Shown here piece by piece: positions 9,601-18,049 of a DNA stretch of 64,000 nucleotides. The DNA lies in assembly GCF_006175995.1 (NCBI RefSeq), contig NZ_VDMB01000006.1, positions 87,686 through 151,685 of the forward strand. The letters run 5' to 3'. The position numbers and the translations under genes were made by a program. Origin of the DNA: Desulfobotulus mexicanus. GTDB taxonomy: Bacteria; Desulfobacterota; Desulfobacteria; Desulfobacterales; ASO4-4. The stretch's first letter is position 1, and the number at the start of each line of letters is the position of its first letter. The notes under the pieces are model-generated. The model was not told the DNA's origin and searched no databases. It saw nothing but the letters and a program-made list of their open reading frames with translations.

Positions 9601-11377
9601 CCCTGTACTCTGCCCTGTTATCCCGGATGCCCGGAATAATACTCAAAAAATCATACTGGCTCCAGCGCACATACACATCATACTGGGCAGGGACAGGTAC
9701 ATCCGCATGCCACCTTGCAGTGGCATCACCAATCGTGCTTGTATAGCGGGAATTTGAGTTATAATCCACGGCCGCATTGGAATCCGTCCATAGCCTGCCA
9801 GATTCCTCATATTGACCGGCACCATCCCTGTCATCCACAATAATGGTGGAAGCATCGCCTTTATTATTCACCCTCAAAAGATGCTGGGTCACATCTTTAT
9901 GGATTGTATGATAACCGATATTCACATTATTCAGATCGTGGATGCTGTTGGAGATTGCAGCCTTGGTAGCCAAAAGCTTGGTACGGTAATATTGAAACCA
10001 GTTAGTGAAATTCTGCAGATCCGACTCGGGCGTTATATAATTGGCATTTTCGCCATCATCCGTAGCCCCCTCATCGGTATAGCCGAGATCATAAAGCCTG
10101 CGCAAACCATCAGGCAATGCAGATGGCTCCATGGCTTTCAAAGATCCCGTCTCAAGCCGCCTGTCACGAACTCTTGCCCCTCCGGGAAGTTCATAAATCT
10201 GGCGGTACAGCTCTTCTCCTCCACCAAAATCACCCCATGCAAAATTAACAAGAAAGAGCCTTTCCCCTTCATCTACACGGGTGTTTCCGTTTACATCATC
10301 AAAAACAACATAATGGGCGTTAGAAATGGAAATACGGCTGTCTTGATTCTTCTTTTTGACCTCAACATGATCGGCCACAATCCATGAGTTGCCACCGGGA
10401 TGGGAGAGTTCCACATAAAGATCAGGCCCATGGGAAGAGATTTCAGGAATAGTTACGGTAAATTTCTTTGACCGCCGATTCTGCTCTACCGCAATGCCTT
10501 CAACAGGATCTTCACCCTGCCCGACCTCTTTGTTCTTCAAACTATTTTTTGCATGATCCAGTATCCTTACCCTGACATTGCCCTTGGATACATAGCTACC
10601 ATCCACACGGGGAAACCTTGGCCAAAAAACCTTAATCTCATATTCACCGGTTTCTCTTAACTCAAAAGGGTAGATTATTTTTGCACTTGTATCGTTGGAG
10701 GCATGATAGGCACCGTTAAAGATCAGATTTGTAAAACCATCCCTGTCATCATACAGACCAGAACGACTCCAGGTACCAGATCTATCCGCCATATCATCAT
10801 CAAGCTTCATATCATTGCCAATACTTCGGATTCTGATATATTCTTCCTTCATGGAAACGCTTGCTGATCCGATTGGATTTAATTTAGGATTTAACAGATC
10901 CGCATCCTTTAAATCCGGATATTCCTTTGTGGCAATCCATGGAAAATAATTGGCAAAGGGATTGTAGTACAGACGATTATATCCGTTACAGCGGGTTTCC
11001 CAATACCGTTTTGATTCATAAGCTCGCTTTCTCAGGTATCTTTTCCGGGAACTTTCCAACACATCATGCAAAGAATCAATATCCTCATCCACATTAAAAG
11101 TATCATTACCAAAAAGATAAGCGTAGCCCCATACATTGAAAGGATCTGAGTCCCGATAAAAAAGACCACGCCGTCTTGTACCTTCCATCAGAATCTCAAA
11201 ATTCATAGTCTGAGAATTGTCTATGAGAAACATAATATTGGCAGGCGGCGGTTTGATAATATTCAAGATGGGCTGATCACTGATCTCCACAGCCCGGGCG
11301 GACCAGAAAATTCCGGATAAAATGAAAAGGGCAAAAACAGTGCAGGCCTTTTTCCACATCGTCTGTTTTACAGCCAT
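6629..11377 (-). CDS. pilY1: PilY1-type pilus tip adhesin / assembly protein, second copy
   Basis: A protein of 1582 residues, starting at the ATG at 11377, which has a GGGAGAAG site and leads straight into a signal peptide (FALFILSGIFWSARA); an upstream ATG at 11413 lacks a good site. A vWA-like domain with MIDAS variant DNSQT begins near residue 53. The C-terminal third is the PilY1 beta-propeller with GSNGGMLHAFDA and YAGDLKGNLWKFD. Just before the latter, near residue 1224, DMDNNGTAD forms an EF-hand-like calcium loop of the kind needed for calcium-dependent pilus retraction control in Pseudomonas PilY1. A second DVDGDGK loop is near the C-terminus. It is much longer than typical PilY1 (about 1150), the extra length lying in the N-terminal half. 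Last gene of the upstream minor-pilin operon. Confidence 0.93.
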   Translation of the reverse strand: MAVKQTMWKKACTVFALFILSGIFWSARAVEISDQPILNIIKPPPANIMFLIDNSQTMNFEILMEGTRRRGLFYRDSDPFNVWGYAYLFGNDTFNVDEDIDSLHDVLESSRKRYLRKRAYESKRYWETRCNGYNRLYYNPFANYFPWIATKEYPDLKDADLLNPKLNPIGSASVSMKEEYIRIRSIGNDMKLDDDMADRSGTWSRSGLYDDRDGFTNLIFNGAYHASNDTSAKIIYPFELRETGEYEIKVFWPRFPRVDGSYVSKGNVRVRILDHAKNSLKNKEVGQGEDPVEGIAVEQNRRSKKFTVTIPEISSHGPDLYVELSHPGGNSWIVADHVEVKKKNQDSRISISNAHYVVFDDVNGNTRVDEGERLFLVNFAWGDFGGGEELYRQIYELPGGARVRDRRLETGSLKAMEPSALPDGLRRLYDLGYTDEGATDDGENANYITPESDLQNFTNWFQYYRTKLLATKAAISNSIHDLNNVNIGYHTIHKDVTQHLLRVNNKGDASTIIVDDRDGAGQYEESGRLWTDSNAAVDYNSNSRYTSTIGDATARWHADVPVPAQYDVYVRWSQYDFLSIIPGIRDNRAEYRVGVRSQKEGTISWGSKRVVNQNGSRKISRRDGDNIGPPNRWNLLTTITVDNVHDDKEVVVEVKRGSWLATRPTSADAIRLVRRDVDSSKEDNTETLLNLLYKIKVEMSLNKPLRSGLETIGLYYHADKNPSDRDLSTPNCPRAYESEEKGGGCQQAFVIMTTDGLWTATDSPVYGKNLGEIAKYFYETDLGPDLSDLVPVNMYDDNRKQHMVTYAMAFGNAGNIDPDSYRHWESDTPPNWPSGSEASWGDKEKMDDLFHATVQGKGLYLNAATPATMIFALREIIEDIIKRTQATGASLAVNGYRLREGTNIYQTEYYPKNWLGDLSARSLRMVNARVQIGDKKWSAAAQLNKMGTDRRSLITRSGSASFSFWPRTLPDDLKNDLVSDMHLSPAPTAADIVSYVRGEDKAGFRQRKAGHEGAQEEHYMTGDFVHSAPVYHRGLVYAGSNGGMLHAFDASTGDEVFGYIPSFVHSNLWELMRPDYMDNHRYFVDGPISIRTLVDDGGLKDVLVGGLRKGGKGYYGLTLRDSKGSWEVKRGSTENDLVDKLSPWEFPAKEDRPDNDMGYSFSSAAIVKSNLTDHPWIAIFGNGYNATSGEAVLIIVNALTGEKIRKIKTGASGGNGLSTPAVVDMDNNGTADWVYAGDLKGNLWKFDISSGRKDLWDVYFKSGTESKPLFTGRGGSWSGDGSNLTHAQPVTTKPGIARHCSGVGYMVVWGTGKYLHESDISDFDQQTLYGVWDHGLNRGSASNRASGWLGELKRSDVKNEDGVILFGLDGSTFHLVEQRVRVSSHSHRDGEIHGATGPGNNVFAESHTDHKQSYAFKKDSNDKLIVPLELKENSPVGWFFDLPDMGERMVQDAVIHGSHVFASSFVPEGSVSSCDSGGYSWLNALQSCSGRAVKVVFDVDGDGKLEGARKNKEGEWEHNDGLVAGDEAYVVSRTRVEGMMFTPAVVSGEDVDVIVYPTSDNELPEAKTVIKEGDGLFYWRLR

Positions 11378-11463
11378 AGGACTTCTCCCGATAAACAATT
11401 CAAATTTTATCAAAAATTACCTGCCATAAGGAGGCAGATTCCGAATTAAAATCAAAAGTTTTT

Positions 11464-12078
11464 CTACTGCTTTCTGCGAAGGCCGGTTTCCAGAAAACGG
11501 ACATTACCTCTGCCATCGTCATATTCAGAAAAAACAATATATTCATGGAGAACTGCGCCACCAATATCCTGAGAACCCACTCCGGAGGGCCCAAGATCCA
11601 CCACCAGCACCCTGCCGCTGCCATCACCAAGAAAGGGCAGGGAGACAGAATCATCTGAAAAAAAAACTTCACCTGAATTTTTTTCAGGCCACTTGGCAAC
11701 AAAGGAATTAAACTCTTTATCCGTAAGAGCATTAAAGCTTTTACCCGTGCCCAACTCCGCCAGATTGGCTGCCTCCGCCTCGGTCTGCAACCAGAGTTCA
11801 CGCTGAGGACTCCCCCGAAGCAGATAATCGGGATCTTTGTCCCAGATATCCTGACTGAGATACAGCCCCAGCCCCTCAACCCGGTGAAGCAGGATGCGGG
11901 ACATTCTGTCATTGCCGGAAACCTGAATATCCCTTGTGGCAAAATACAATAGTGCAAAGCCGGACAGGGTCATGAGGGTGAGGGTCAGAAGTGTGGTCAC
12001 AAGGGCCATACCCGAAGATGAAAACAACATGGAAGAAACCTTAAAATCCTGTCCTGTCTTCTGATTTTTTTTCTGCAT
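11464..12078 (-). CDS. PilX-like minor pilin (second operon)
   Basis: A 204-residue protein with a PilX-style N-terminus, SSG/MALVTTLLTLTLMTLSG, again lacking glutamate 5, followed by FATRDIQVSGNDRMSRILLHRVEGLGLYLSQD. I chose the ATG at 12078, with AAAGGA upstream, because the frame extension to 12222 adds 48 residues before the signal and has no good ribosome site. The 150 bp between it and the preceding pilV-like gene then become non-coding. Position between pilV-like and pilY1 genes supports PilX; sequence similarity beyond the helix is weak. Confidence 0.7.
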   Translation of the reverse strand: MQKKNQKTGQDFKVSSMLFSSSGMALVTTLLTLTLMTLSGFALLYFATRDIQVSGNDRMSRILLHRVEGLGLYLSQDIWDKDPDYLLRGSPQRELWLQTEAEAANLAELGTGKSFNALTDKEFNSFVAKWPEKNSGEVFFSDDSVSLPFLGDGSGRVLVVDLGPSGVGSQDIGGAVLHEYIVFSEYDDGRGNVRFLETGLRRKQ

Positions 12079-12226
12079 ATCTTTAAAAATCCTTTTTCCA
12101 GGCATAGGGAGCCTGACGGATTGCCGAGTATTACATAAAATTTCAGTCACCCTGTAGGCACAACCATGAAAAACAAAAAGACTACCCCCAAGGGTGTTCC
12201 CCTGACCTCTGAGTCGAAACATCCTG

Positions 12227-12652
12227 CTAAAGCATCTGCGTTTTTAAAAAATCAAAGGGTATAACCCGCCGCTGCCCCTGATCTTCCCATTGGATTTCCA
12301 TTTTCACAGAAGCCATGCCATCTTTCGGGGTATCCTCAATGATATTCCAGAAAATCCTGTATCCCCTGACACCAGGGATGTCCGTGACCTTATCCCAGCC
12401 ACTATCTTCCTCAGCCTTGTCTCCTAAATCCAGCAGTGCCGCCATAGGTATGTTCTGAAAAAGCTCAAGCTGCTGGGAGGCCAGCGCCCCTGCCTCGGTC
12501 ATGGATGCGGATCTGGCAGCGGTGCGAATACTTTGAATCTGCATGGAAAAAATAGCCAGGCCCACAATCCCCATAATGGCCATGGCGATGAGGATTTCCA
12601 CAAGGGTAAAGCCCGCAGGACTGGCTAGGGTATGATTCTCAAGTGTTTTCAT
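12227..12652 (-). CDS. PilV-like minor pilin (second operon)
   Basis: A 141-residue prepilin with cleavage motif SPAG/FTLVEILIAMAIMGIVG and glutamate 5, followed by MQIQSIRTAARSASMTEAGALASQQLELF, which resembles PilV/GspI. The start at 12652 forms an ATGA overlap with the stop of the preceding pilW-like gene. The longer reading from 12676 has no ribosome site. Likely part of the tip priming complex with the neighbouring PilW-, PilX- and PilY1-like proteins. Confidence 0.82.
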   Translation of the reverse strand: MKTLENHTLASPAGFTLVEILIAMAIMGIVGLAIFSMQIQSIRTAARSASMTEAGALASQQLELFQNIPMAALLDLGDKAEEDSGWDKVTDIPGVRGYRIFWNIIEDTPKDGMASVKMEIQWEDQGQRRVIPFDFLKTQML

Positions 12653-13251
12653 GATCCTATCCCAAGATTTCTGCATTTTACGGTGGTAACAAGATCCACG
12701 CTACCCGGCCTGCCTTTACGATCTTCATAGCTTGCACCAAGTTCAATGCGCACGGCACGGATGCGCGGATAATCAGCCTCCTGAGGTGAGGGGATTACAT
12801 TCTGGTGGCGATCCAGATACACAAATTTCAGGGTGGCATTTTCAAGAATCTTATCGACATTGCCATTATCGTCTAAGGCATTACGGTCCTTACGCCGGAG
12901 CCAACCGTCCGACTCCATGTAATAGTCAAGACGCTTCCAATTATTCTCAAGACCCTGACGATAAAAAAAAGTAAATTTATCAGCCTCCGCCTTAAGCACC
13001 GGATGACGGGGAAGGGGTATAAAAGATGGATTCAAGCCCGCCATGCGGAATTCATCCTCCATCCACATCAACACTGTTCTGACCTTCTGCTGGGTGTCAA
13101 TTTTTGCTTTCTGCCTTACATACATATCCATATGATGAATGAACTGTGCCATCAGTACAGCTCCCAGGATAGCCATCACCCCCATGGCAACCACAAGCTC
13201 CAGCAGGGTAAAACCCTTAGACTCAGAGGAATATTTCTTTATTTTAAGCAT
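12649..13251 (-). CDS. PilW-like minor pilin (second operon)
   Basis: A 200-residue prepilin with motif SKG/FTLLELVVAMGVMAILG and glutamate 5, then a long helix and the PilW-like WMEDEFRMAGLNPSF. It is about half the size of the PilW in the downstream operon. Eight bases separate it from the upstream fimT/gspH-like gene, and it overlaps the next pilin gene by 4 bases, so the operon is tightly packed. Confidence 0.82.
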   Translation of the reverse strand: MLKIKKYSSESKGFTLLELVVAMGVMAILGAVLMAQFIHHMDMYVRQKAKIDTQQKVRTVLMWMEDEFRMAGLNPSFIPLPRHPVLKAEADKFTFFYRQGLENNWKRLDYYMESDGWLRRKDRNALDDNGNVDKILENATLKFVYLDRHQNVIPSPQEADYPRIRAVRIELGASYEDRKGRPGSVDLVTTVKCRNLGIGS

Positions 13252-13259
13252 TGCACTTT

Positions 13260-13727
13260 CTACCCCGCATCCACACGGATATTGGCAGGGCTCGATACAA
13301 CAATTTTCCTTGTTCCTCCGGCCCCTTCAAAGGCCAGAGTACCCCAACTGTTGGTCATACCCCTACGGTTAAAAACAAATTCCTTTTTGTTGCTGCCTGC
13401 CTCATTGATACGGATTGCGCTACAAAGCTTAAAGGTTCTCAACACAGAATCCTTATTATCCCCCAAAAAAACCTTCGCAGTATCCCCCTCAATCAAAAGA
13501 CCCACATCCCTTCCCTGCCGGACGGCCTCGGATTTTGTAAAAAGAAAAATGGAATACAGCTCAAGGGATGCGGACTGAAACTTATACCTCTGCACCTGTT
13601 CCTGAAACCTTGGTATTCCGATGCCACATAAAATAGCAAATATAGCCAGAGCAATCATCAATTCTATAAGGGTAAGCCCCTGCTGATTTCCCAAAGACAC
13701 TTTTTCAACATCCGAAAATCCTGACAT
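13260..13727 (-). CDS. fimT: FimT/GspH-type pseudopilin
   Basis: A 155-residue prepilin with motif QQG/LTLIELMIALAIFAILCGIGIPRF, typical of FimT/FimU/GspH. The C-terminal VFNRRGMTNSWGTL pattern resembles the GspH-domain strand seen in these proteins. The ATG at 13727 has a GGAGGG site six bases upstream, so the extension to 13829 is rejected. It is the first gene of the operon fimT-pilW-pilV-pilX-pilY1. FimT family proteins are minor pilins and some bind DNA for uptake; that role here is only possible. Confidence 0.85.
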   Translation of the reverse strand: MSGFSDVEKVSLGNQQGLTLIELMIALAIFAILCGIGIPRFQEQVQRYKFQSASLELYSIFLFTKSEAVRQGRDVGLLIEGDTAKVFLGDNKDSVLRTFKLCSAIRINEAGSNKKEFVFNRRGMTNSWGTLAFEGAGGTRKIVVSSPANIRVDAG

Positions 13728-14262
13728 TATTTCCCTCCTCGCATGGGGCCATTCAAAGCAGCCACACAAAACATTGATTTTAAAGGAATAAAAGAAGGAT
13801 ACCAGATTCGCAAACAATTGGCGCAGCACACTCTTGATTAACCGCGATAGTCAACCGATTGCGACAAACACAAAGCATGACACAAACCATGTGCATTGCA
13901 AAAAAACAAAATTGCAAAAGCCGTAAGGAGAATCTCTATTTAAAGATATTATAAAACAATCATTCAGAAACACTGCACAATAAAACTGAAAAAACATGGA
14001 AAATCATTGATAACCTTATAAAGAAGCGGAATAGAAAAATCAAGAAAAATATGCGATGACCAGCGGTCAAAAAAACATTGTGCGCAAACAAACTAATATA
14101 TCAGCGAAGAACAGGCCCGCAGGCTCCGACAAAACACCGTTTATACAGATTTTCAAAAAAGGCCTGACAGGCAGAACAAACTTCAGATCACGAATAAATG
14201 AAAGGGGAATGAGAGGGGAATGAGAGGGGGGATAAATAATTCAAAACCATGCATAAAAACAA
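13728..14262. other. AT-rich intergenic region upstream of the fimT operon
   Basis: No gene is visible. It must hold the promoter of the minus-strand pilin operon, but I cannot point to one with confidence. Two direct copies of GGGGAATGAGA lie near 14205-14225. Confidence 0.5.
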
Positions 14263-14305
14263 AACGCCCTGCCGTAAATAGATCACGGCGGGGCGTTGAT
14301 TTTTT
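14263..14305 (-). terminator. terminator after trpB (probably bidirectional)
   Basis: A 13-bp stem (14263-14275 with 14285-14297, arms beginning AACGCCC) carries one mismatch around a 9-nt loop. A U-rich run follows on both strands: TTTTGTTTTT on the minus strand after trpB, TTTTTT on the plus strand. It lies 40 bp past the trpB stop. Confidence 0.85.
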
Positions 14306-14344
14306 AATCACTGTATTTCAGCATTCCGGCCATAACACCGGCAA

Positions 14345-15562
14345 TCAGATTCCATAATCCTTGCCATAGGTATCCACAACAAAGTCTATATCCTTATCGC
14401 CCCTTCCAGAAAGGTTGACAAGAATGCTCTGATCTGACCCCAGCTCCTTTGCCCGGTTCATGGCAAAGGCCATGGCATGGGCGCTTTCCAGGGCCGGAAT
14501 GATGCCTTCGGTTCTTGAAAGGGTGAAAAAAGCATCTATGCTTTCTTTATCATCGGCTGTAACATACTGCACACGGCCCAGATCCTTTAGGAGGCTGTGC
14601 TGGGGGCCCACCCCAGGATAATCCAGTCCCGATGCCACGGAATAAACCGGAAGGGGCATCCCTTCTCCATCCTGCAAAAGGTAAGACTTGAATCCATGCA
14701 GTACACCAGGCTTACCCAGAGTGAGGGTGGCGGCATGCTCTCCTTCCTTCATGCTGCGCCCGGAAGGCTCCACCCCGTACATGGCAACGGCATCATCTTC
14801 CAGAAAAGCCGTAAAAAGCCCAATAGCATTGGACCCACCACCCACACAGGCCACCAGATTGTCCGGAAGTTTTCCTGTCATTTCCTGAAACTGCTCCCTG
14901 GCTTCCATACCCACCACCTGCTGAAAGTCCCTCACCATCATGGGAAAGGGGTGGGGTCCAACCACAGAGCCAATGGCATAAAGCTGGGTAACCGGATCTT
15001 CCAGATAGGCTTCAAAGGCCGCATCCACGGCATCTTTTAAAGTTCTTGTGCCCCGGCTTACGGGAATCAGGTTGGCACCCAGAATTTTCATGCGCACCAC
15101 ATTGGGATATTCCTTGGCAATATCCACCTCACCCATATAAATATCGCACTCAAGGCCCACCAGAACCGCTGCCGTTGCCAGTGCCACGCCATGCTGGCCG
15201 GCCCCGGTTTCTGCAATGATCTTTTTCTTGCCCATCTTTTTGGCCAGAAGGGCCTCACCCAGACAGTGGTTAATCTTGTGGGCACCCGTATGGTTGAGAT
15301 CTTCCCTTTTCAGATAAATCTGTGCCCCACCCAGTTTATTTGAAAGGTTTCTGGCATGAAAAATCGGGCTGGGCCGCCCCACAAAATGCTTATACAGGTA
15401 GGCCAGCTCTCTGTGGAACTCCGGATCTTCCCGGATTTCCTTATATGCTGCGGTAATATCGTCCATAATGGTTTGCAGGACTTCAGGAATAAATGAACCA
15501 CCATATTCTCCGAAATAGCCTTTGTCATCGGGCAGCGCATAGCCCTTAAGTGTTGACGTCAT
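14345..15562 (-). CDS. trpB: tryptophan synthase beta chain
   Basis: A 405-residue PLP enzyme that joins indole and serine to make tryptophan. It shows the family motifs [15 protein letters not shown], with the PLP lysine at about residue 96, ETGAGQHG, and the phosphate-binding loop GGGSNA. The lysine motif reads HKINH where most TrpB proteins have HKINN. The ATG at 15562 lies four bases after the trpR stop, with GAAGGG inside the end of trpR acting as ribosome site; the frame extension upstream overlaps trpR and is discarded. No trpA or other trp gene is within the window. Confidence 0.95.
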   Translation of the reverse strand: MTSTLKGYALPDDKGYFGEYGGSFIPEVLQTIMDDITAAYKEIREDPEFHRELAYLYKHFVGRPSPIFHARNLSNKLGGAQIYLKREDLNHTGAHKINHCLGEALLAKKMGKKKIIAETGAGQHGVALATAAVLVGLECDIYMGEVDIAKEYPNVVRMKILGANLIPVSRGTRTLKDAVDAAFEAYLEDPVTQLYAIGSVVGPHPFPMMVRDFQQVVGMEAREQFQEMTGKLPDNLVACVGGGSNAIGLFTAFLEDDAVAMYGVEPSGRSMKEGEHAATLTLGKPGVLHGFKSYLLQDGEGMPLPVYSVASGLDYPGVGPQHSLLKDLGRVQYVTADDKESIDAFFTLSRTEGIIPALESAHAMAFAMNRAKELGSDQSILVNLSGRGDKDIDFVVDTYGKDYGI

Positions 15563-15566
15563 TTTC

Positions 15567-15863
15567 TCACCCTTCAAGGAAAAAGCCCGGTCTGGATGCC
15601 AGGCGGTCAAAAATTTTTGCACAGGTACAGTCATCCGATTTCAGAATACGGGAACCCCGTGTAATCTTGCAGAGACTGATGCCATGGCGTTCCGCAATAC
15701 GACGCTGGGGCTCTCCTGCATAAAGCTCCTTAAGGAGCTGCCAGCGCAGGCAGATATCTGCAATCTCTCTTGGGGTAAGAATTTCCTTGAGGAAACCTTC
15801 CATCTCCGCAGTATCCCGAATCTCTGTCATTATTTCCAGCAGCTCCCGCCACGCCTTTTCCAT
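15567..15863 (-). CDS. trpR: Trp operon repressor
   Basis: A 98-residue protein matching Trp[25 protein letters not shown], then the helix-turn-helix region [28 protein letters not shown]. TrpR binds operator DNA when charged with L-tryptophan. The ATG at 15863 has a GGAGG site, so the longer frame is not used. It directly precedes trpB, suggesting a self-regulated trpR-trpB unit as in Chlamydia. Upstream, a small palindrome GTTA-GAG-TAAC at 15995-16005 could be an operator, but it does not match the E. coli CTAG core. Confidence 0.9.
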   Translation of the reverse strand: MEKAWRELLEIMTEIRDTAEMEGFLKEILTPREIADICLRWQLLKELYAGEPQRRIAERHGISLCKITRGSRILKSDDCTCAKIFDRLASRPGFFLEG

Positions 15864-16004
15864 AATACCTCCCTGATATGGTGGCCAGCGGCGGCCAGTG
15901 TTTCTCCGCAAAGAAACACCATTATGGCGATTCTGTCAATGGGCATTCCGGGCAGAGGGCAGGTGCAAACCCTTTCATCCCATGGGGCTGTGTGGTTAGA
16001 GTAA

Positions 16005-16130
16005 CACAAGGACAGACAAGGGACGGAACAGGAACGAACAAGGACAAACAAGGGCAGGGACAGAATAGGGACGGGCAAGGGACAGGCAAGGGGCAAACCG
16101 AAAAACAGTGACGAACCAGGACAAGAACCA
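16005..16130. repeat. degenerate purine-rich tandem repeat
   Basis: About ten imperfect units of 10-12 bases related to GGGACARRCAA follow one another on the plus strand. Nearly no T is present, giving a strong strand asymmetry. On the minus strand this is a pyrimidine tract upstream of trpR, where it could be part of a long leader. Confidence 0.6.
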
Positions 16131-16240
16131 GATCATTTTATGACAGAATAGTACATGGGTATCGCATTTCAAAGCATTCTGGGTTATTCTGGAGATAGCA
16201 AAAGACTTATGCTGATACATACAAAAAAAGGAGTGTCCCC

Positions 16241-16405
16241 ATGGGAACGGAAGAAAAAAAAGAATCGGCCAGAAGATTCAATCCTTTTATACCGGAATCT
16301 TCCCGTAAAAAACCCGGCTGAACCTCTCCCCTTACCTTCGAGACGGGGACCGATCTCTCAGAAATTCTGGATATTTTTTCCGGTGAGCAGGAAGAAGAAA
16401 ACTAA
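16241..16405 (+). CDS. possible small ORF with an in-frame UGA codon
   Basis: An ATG preceded by AAAAAAAGGAG (8-base spacing) opens 26 codons, ending in RKKPG and a TGA at 16319-16321. Without shifting frame, 27 further codons follow (TSPLTFETGTDLSEILDIFS then GEQEEEN) up to TAA. Both halves look like ordinary acidic/basic protein sequence. Options are a 26-residue peptide, a nonsense-mutated gene, or UGA recoding (selenocysteine is used by many Desulfobacterota). A weak stem (TCCCC/GGGGA) follows the TGA, but I cannot recognise a proper SECIS or a known selenoprotein motif. Confidence 0.35.
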
Positions 16406-16424
16406 AAACAAACAACCCTGACAA

Positions 16425-16475
16425 CAGTCCGGCCCAAAGCTGTCACAAGACTTTAACAGCAGGGAATCCGGACTG
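16425..16475 (+). promoter_or_regulatory. two-tier RNA hairpin upstream of the membrane protein gene
   Basis: An outer stem CAGTCCGG (16425-16432) pairs with CCGGACTG (16468-16475) and an inner stem GCTGT (16439-16443) with ACAGC (16456-16460). It ends 24 bases before the ATG at 16499. There is no U-run, so it is more likely a 5'-UTR structure than a terminator. Confidence 0.4.
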
Positions 16476-16498
16476 CCAAACAGATACGGATTTAATCC

Positions 16499-18049
16499 AT
16501 GTACCGATTTGTGCCTGTTCCTGCCATTATCTTTCCCGGACTTATTGCCTCTGCCATTCTGGGCTTCCTTCAGATTCATCGCTGCATGGATCCCATACTT
16601 AAAAATGCTCTTCTTCTGCAGGAAAAGGGTATTCTCACCCTGCCCCACGGTCCTGCCATAGAGAGTCTTTCCGGAGCAGACGCAAGCCTTTACGCAGCCC
16701 TTCTTTTTGTTTTTTCCTTAGGAGCCGGACTGACAATGGCAAGCTTTGCCCTTGCCTTTGCAAGCCGCAATCTTGTTTCCGATCACCGCTACATTCTTTT
16801 TCCATCCTTATGGTTGTGGGCAGGGCTGCTTTTCTTTGTGAACCAGCACGGCCCGGTTCTTTTTCCCAGCCTCTGGGTACTTATCATCCCGGCCATCACA
16901 TGGAAAAGCACACTGAAACACATGCCGGAATCCAGCATCCGCGAGCCTTTTTTCCATAAGACCATGCACCTCGTTCCCCTTATTATCCTGACCCTTGCAG
17001 CCATGCCCATGCTGAGTAAGGGCATGTTTCTAGATATACGTGACAGCCTGCTTTTTTCCACACGTGCAGGCCTTGCCATCAGCGATGCCTATTACCGACA
17101 CACCCTGCCTGCCGCAGAGGTCATAAAACCCATTGCCGCAAGACAGCTGAAACTCTATCAGACGGACCTTGTTTTTTCCGAAGAAATCATAGACAGCCTT
17201 AAAGGCCAGGGCTGGCACCCCGCAAGCCCCGGAACACGGCCCCATATCCGGATAGGTGAACAGAAAAACTTTCTTACAGTCAGCGGCAGCGAAATAACAA
17301 AAACCAGACTTTTCTGGCCGGACTTTGAATCAGCTCCCGGACACAGCCTCGATAAAGCCACCCTGTCAGGCGACCGCCTCAAAGGTTTCCGCGGCCTTAT
17401 CCTCTATTGTCTGATTCCGGGATTTCCTCTGCTTCTCTACATCTTTTTATTCTCAACCCTGCGGCGTATCCTGGCCTGGATTTTTGACCGGCCAGCGGCA
17501 TCTTTACTGGCCTCCGGCATCTGCCTTACGGCAGGACTTCTCATGCTTGTTCCCATACATTATCTAGGAAAAACCGAACGGGGCCCCCAGAACACTGAAA
17601 CCCTGAACAGCTACCTTGTTTCAGAAAAAAAAAGCCAGAGGCTCCATGCCATGCGCTCGGCGGCCAAGGGGAAAAATCTTATTATAAGCAAAGATATTCT
17701 TGATGCCTACCTCAGCCATGGCAGTCCTGCGGAACGATACTGGACAACAGCTTATCTGGGAGCAAGACCCTCGGAAACAAACTGGCCCTTTCTGCTGCAG
17801 GCCCTGAAAGATCCCCAGATCAACGTGGTCTGTAAAGCTGTGGAGGCCCTGTCCCTTGCCGGCCCTGTACTGAACAGAAACAAGGAAGCTCAGCAGGCCA
17901 TACTGGAAACCCTGCAAACCAGCAGCCACCCCTACATCCAGTGGTATGCTTTCATGGCACTTAAAAGACTGGGACCTCTGCCAGATAAAATCAAGGCAGG
18001 AAAAGTACCCCTGTCCTTCGGCCACGCCTTAAAGGATTATAGAGCATGA
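16499..18049 (+). CDS. membrane protein with C-terminal HEAT-like region, unknown function
   Basis: A 516-residue protein. The first 150 residues carry several hydrophobic helices, further helices lie near 165-190 and 300-355, and an exported or cytosolic loop of about 100 residues separates them. Residues 375-505 look like alpha-helical HEAT-type repeats (for example YWTTAYLGARPSETNWPFLLQALKD and VVCKAVEALSLAG). I do not recognise a family. It overlaps the downstream CPBP protease gene by 4 bases (ATGA), so the two are translationally coupled and may act together in the inner membrane. Confidence 0.7.
   Translation: MYRFVPVPAIIFPGLIASAILGFLQIHRCMDPILKNALLLQEKGILTLPHGPAIESLSGADASLYAALLFVFSLGAGLTMASFALAFASRNLVSDHRYILFPSLWLWAGLLFFVNQHGPVLFPSLWVLIIPAITWKSTLKHMPESSIREPFFHKTMHLVPLIILTLAAMPMLSKGMFLDIRDSLLFSTRAGLAISDAYYRHTLPAAEVIKPIAARQLKLYQTDLVFSEEIIDSLKGQGWHPASPGTRPHIRIGEQKNFLTVSGSEITKTRLFWPDFESAPGHSLDKATLSGDRLKGFRGLILYCLIPGFPLLLYIFLFSTLRRILAWIFDRPAASLLASGICLTAGLLMLVPIHYLGKTERGPQNTETLNSYLVSEKKSQRLHAMRSAAKGKNLIISKDILDAYLSHGSPAERYWTTAYLGARPSETNWPFLLQALKDPQINVVCKAVEALSLAGPVLNRNKEAQQAILETLQTSSHPYIQWYAFMALKRLGPLPDKIKAGKVPLSFGHALKDYRA

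Larger units (their letters stand above)
15864..16498. other. intergenic region between trpR and the membrane protein gene
   Basis: About 630 bp between divergent genes. It contains a purine-rich repeat tract (16005-16130), a possible small ORF with an in-frame UGA (16241-16405) and a two-tier hairpin (16425-16475), each listed separately. No other gene is supported. Confidence 0.6.

Noticed and set aside
12079..12226. Possible c-di-GMP riboswitch upstream of the second pilX-like gene
   Set aside because: A few short similarities to GEMM elements, but the conserved core and paired regions are missing.
15878..16111. A 77-codon plus-strand frame rich in GQ, DG and TG
   Set aside because: It runs through the purine-rich repeat tract, has no ribosome site, and overlaps the trpR upstream region.
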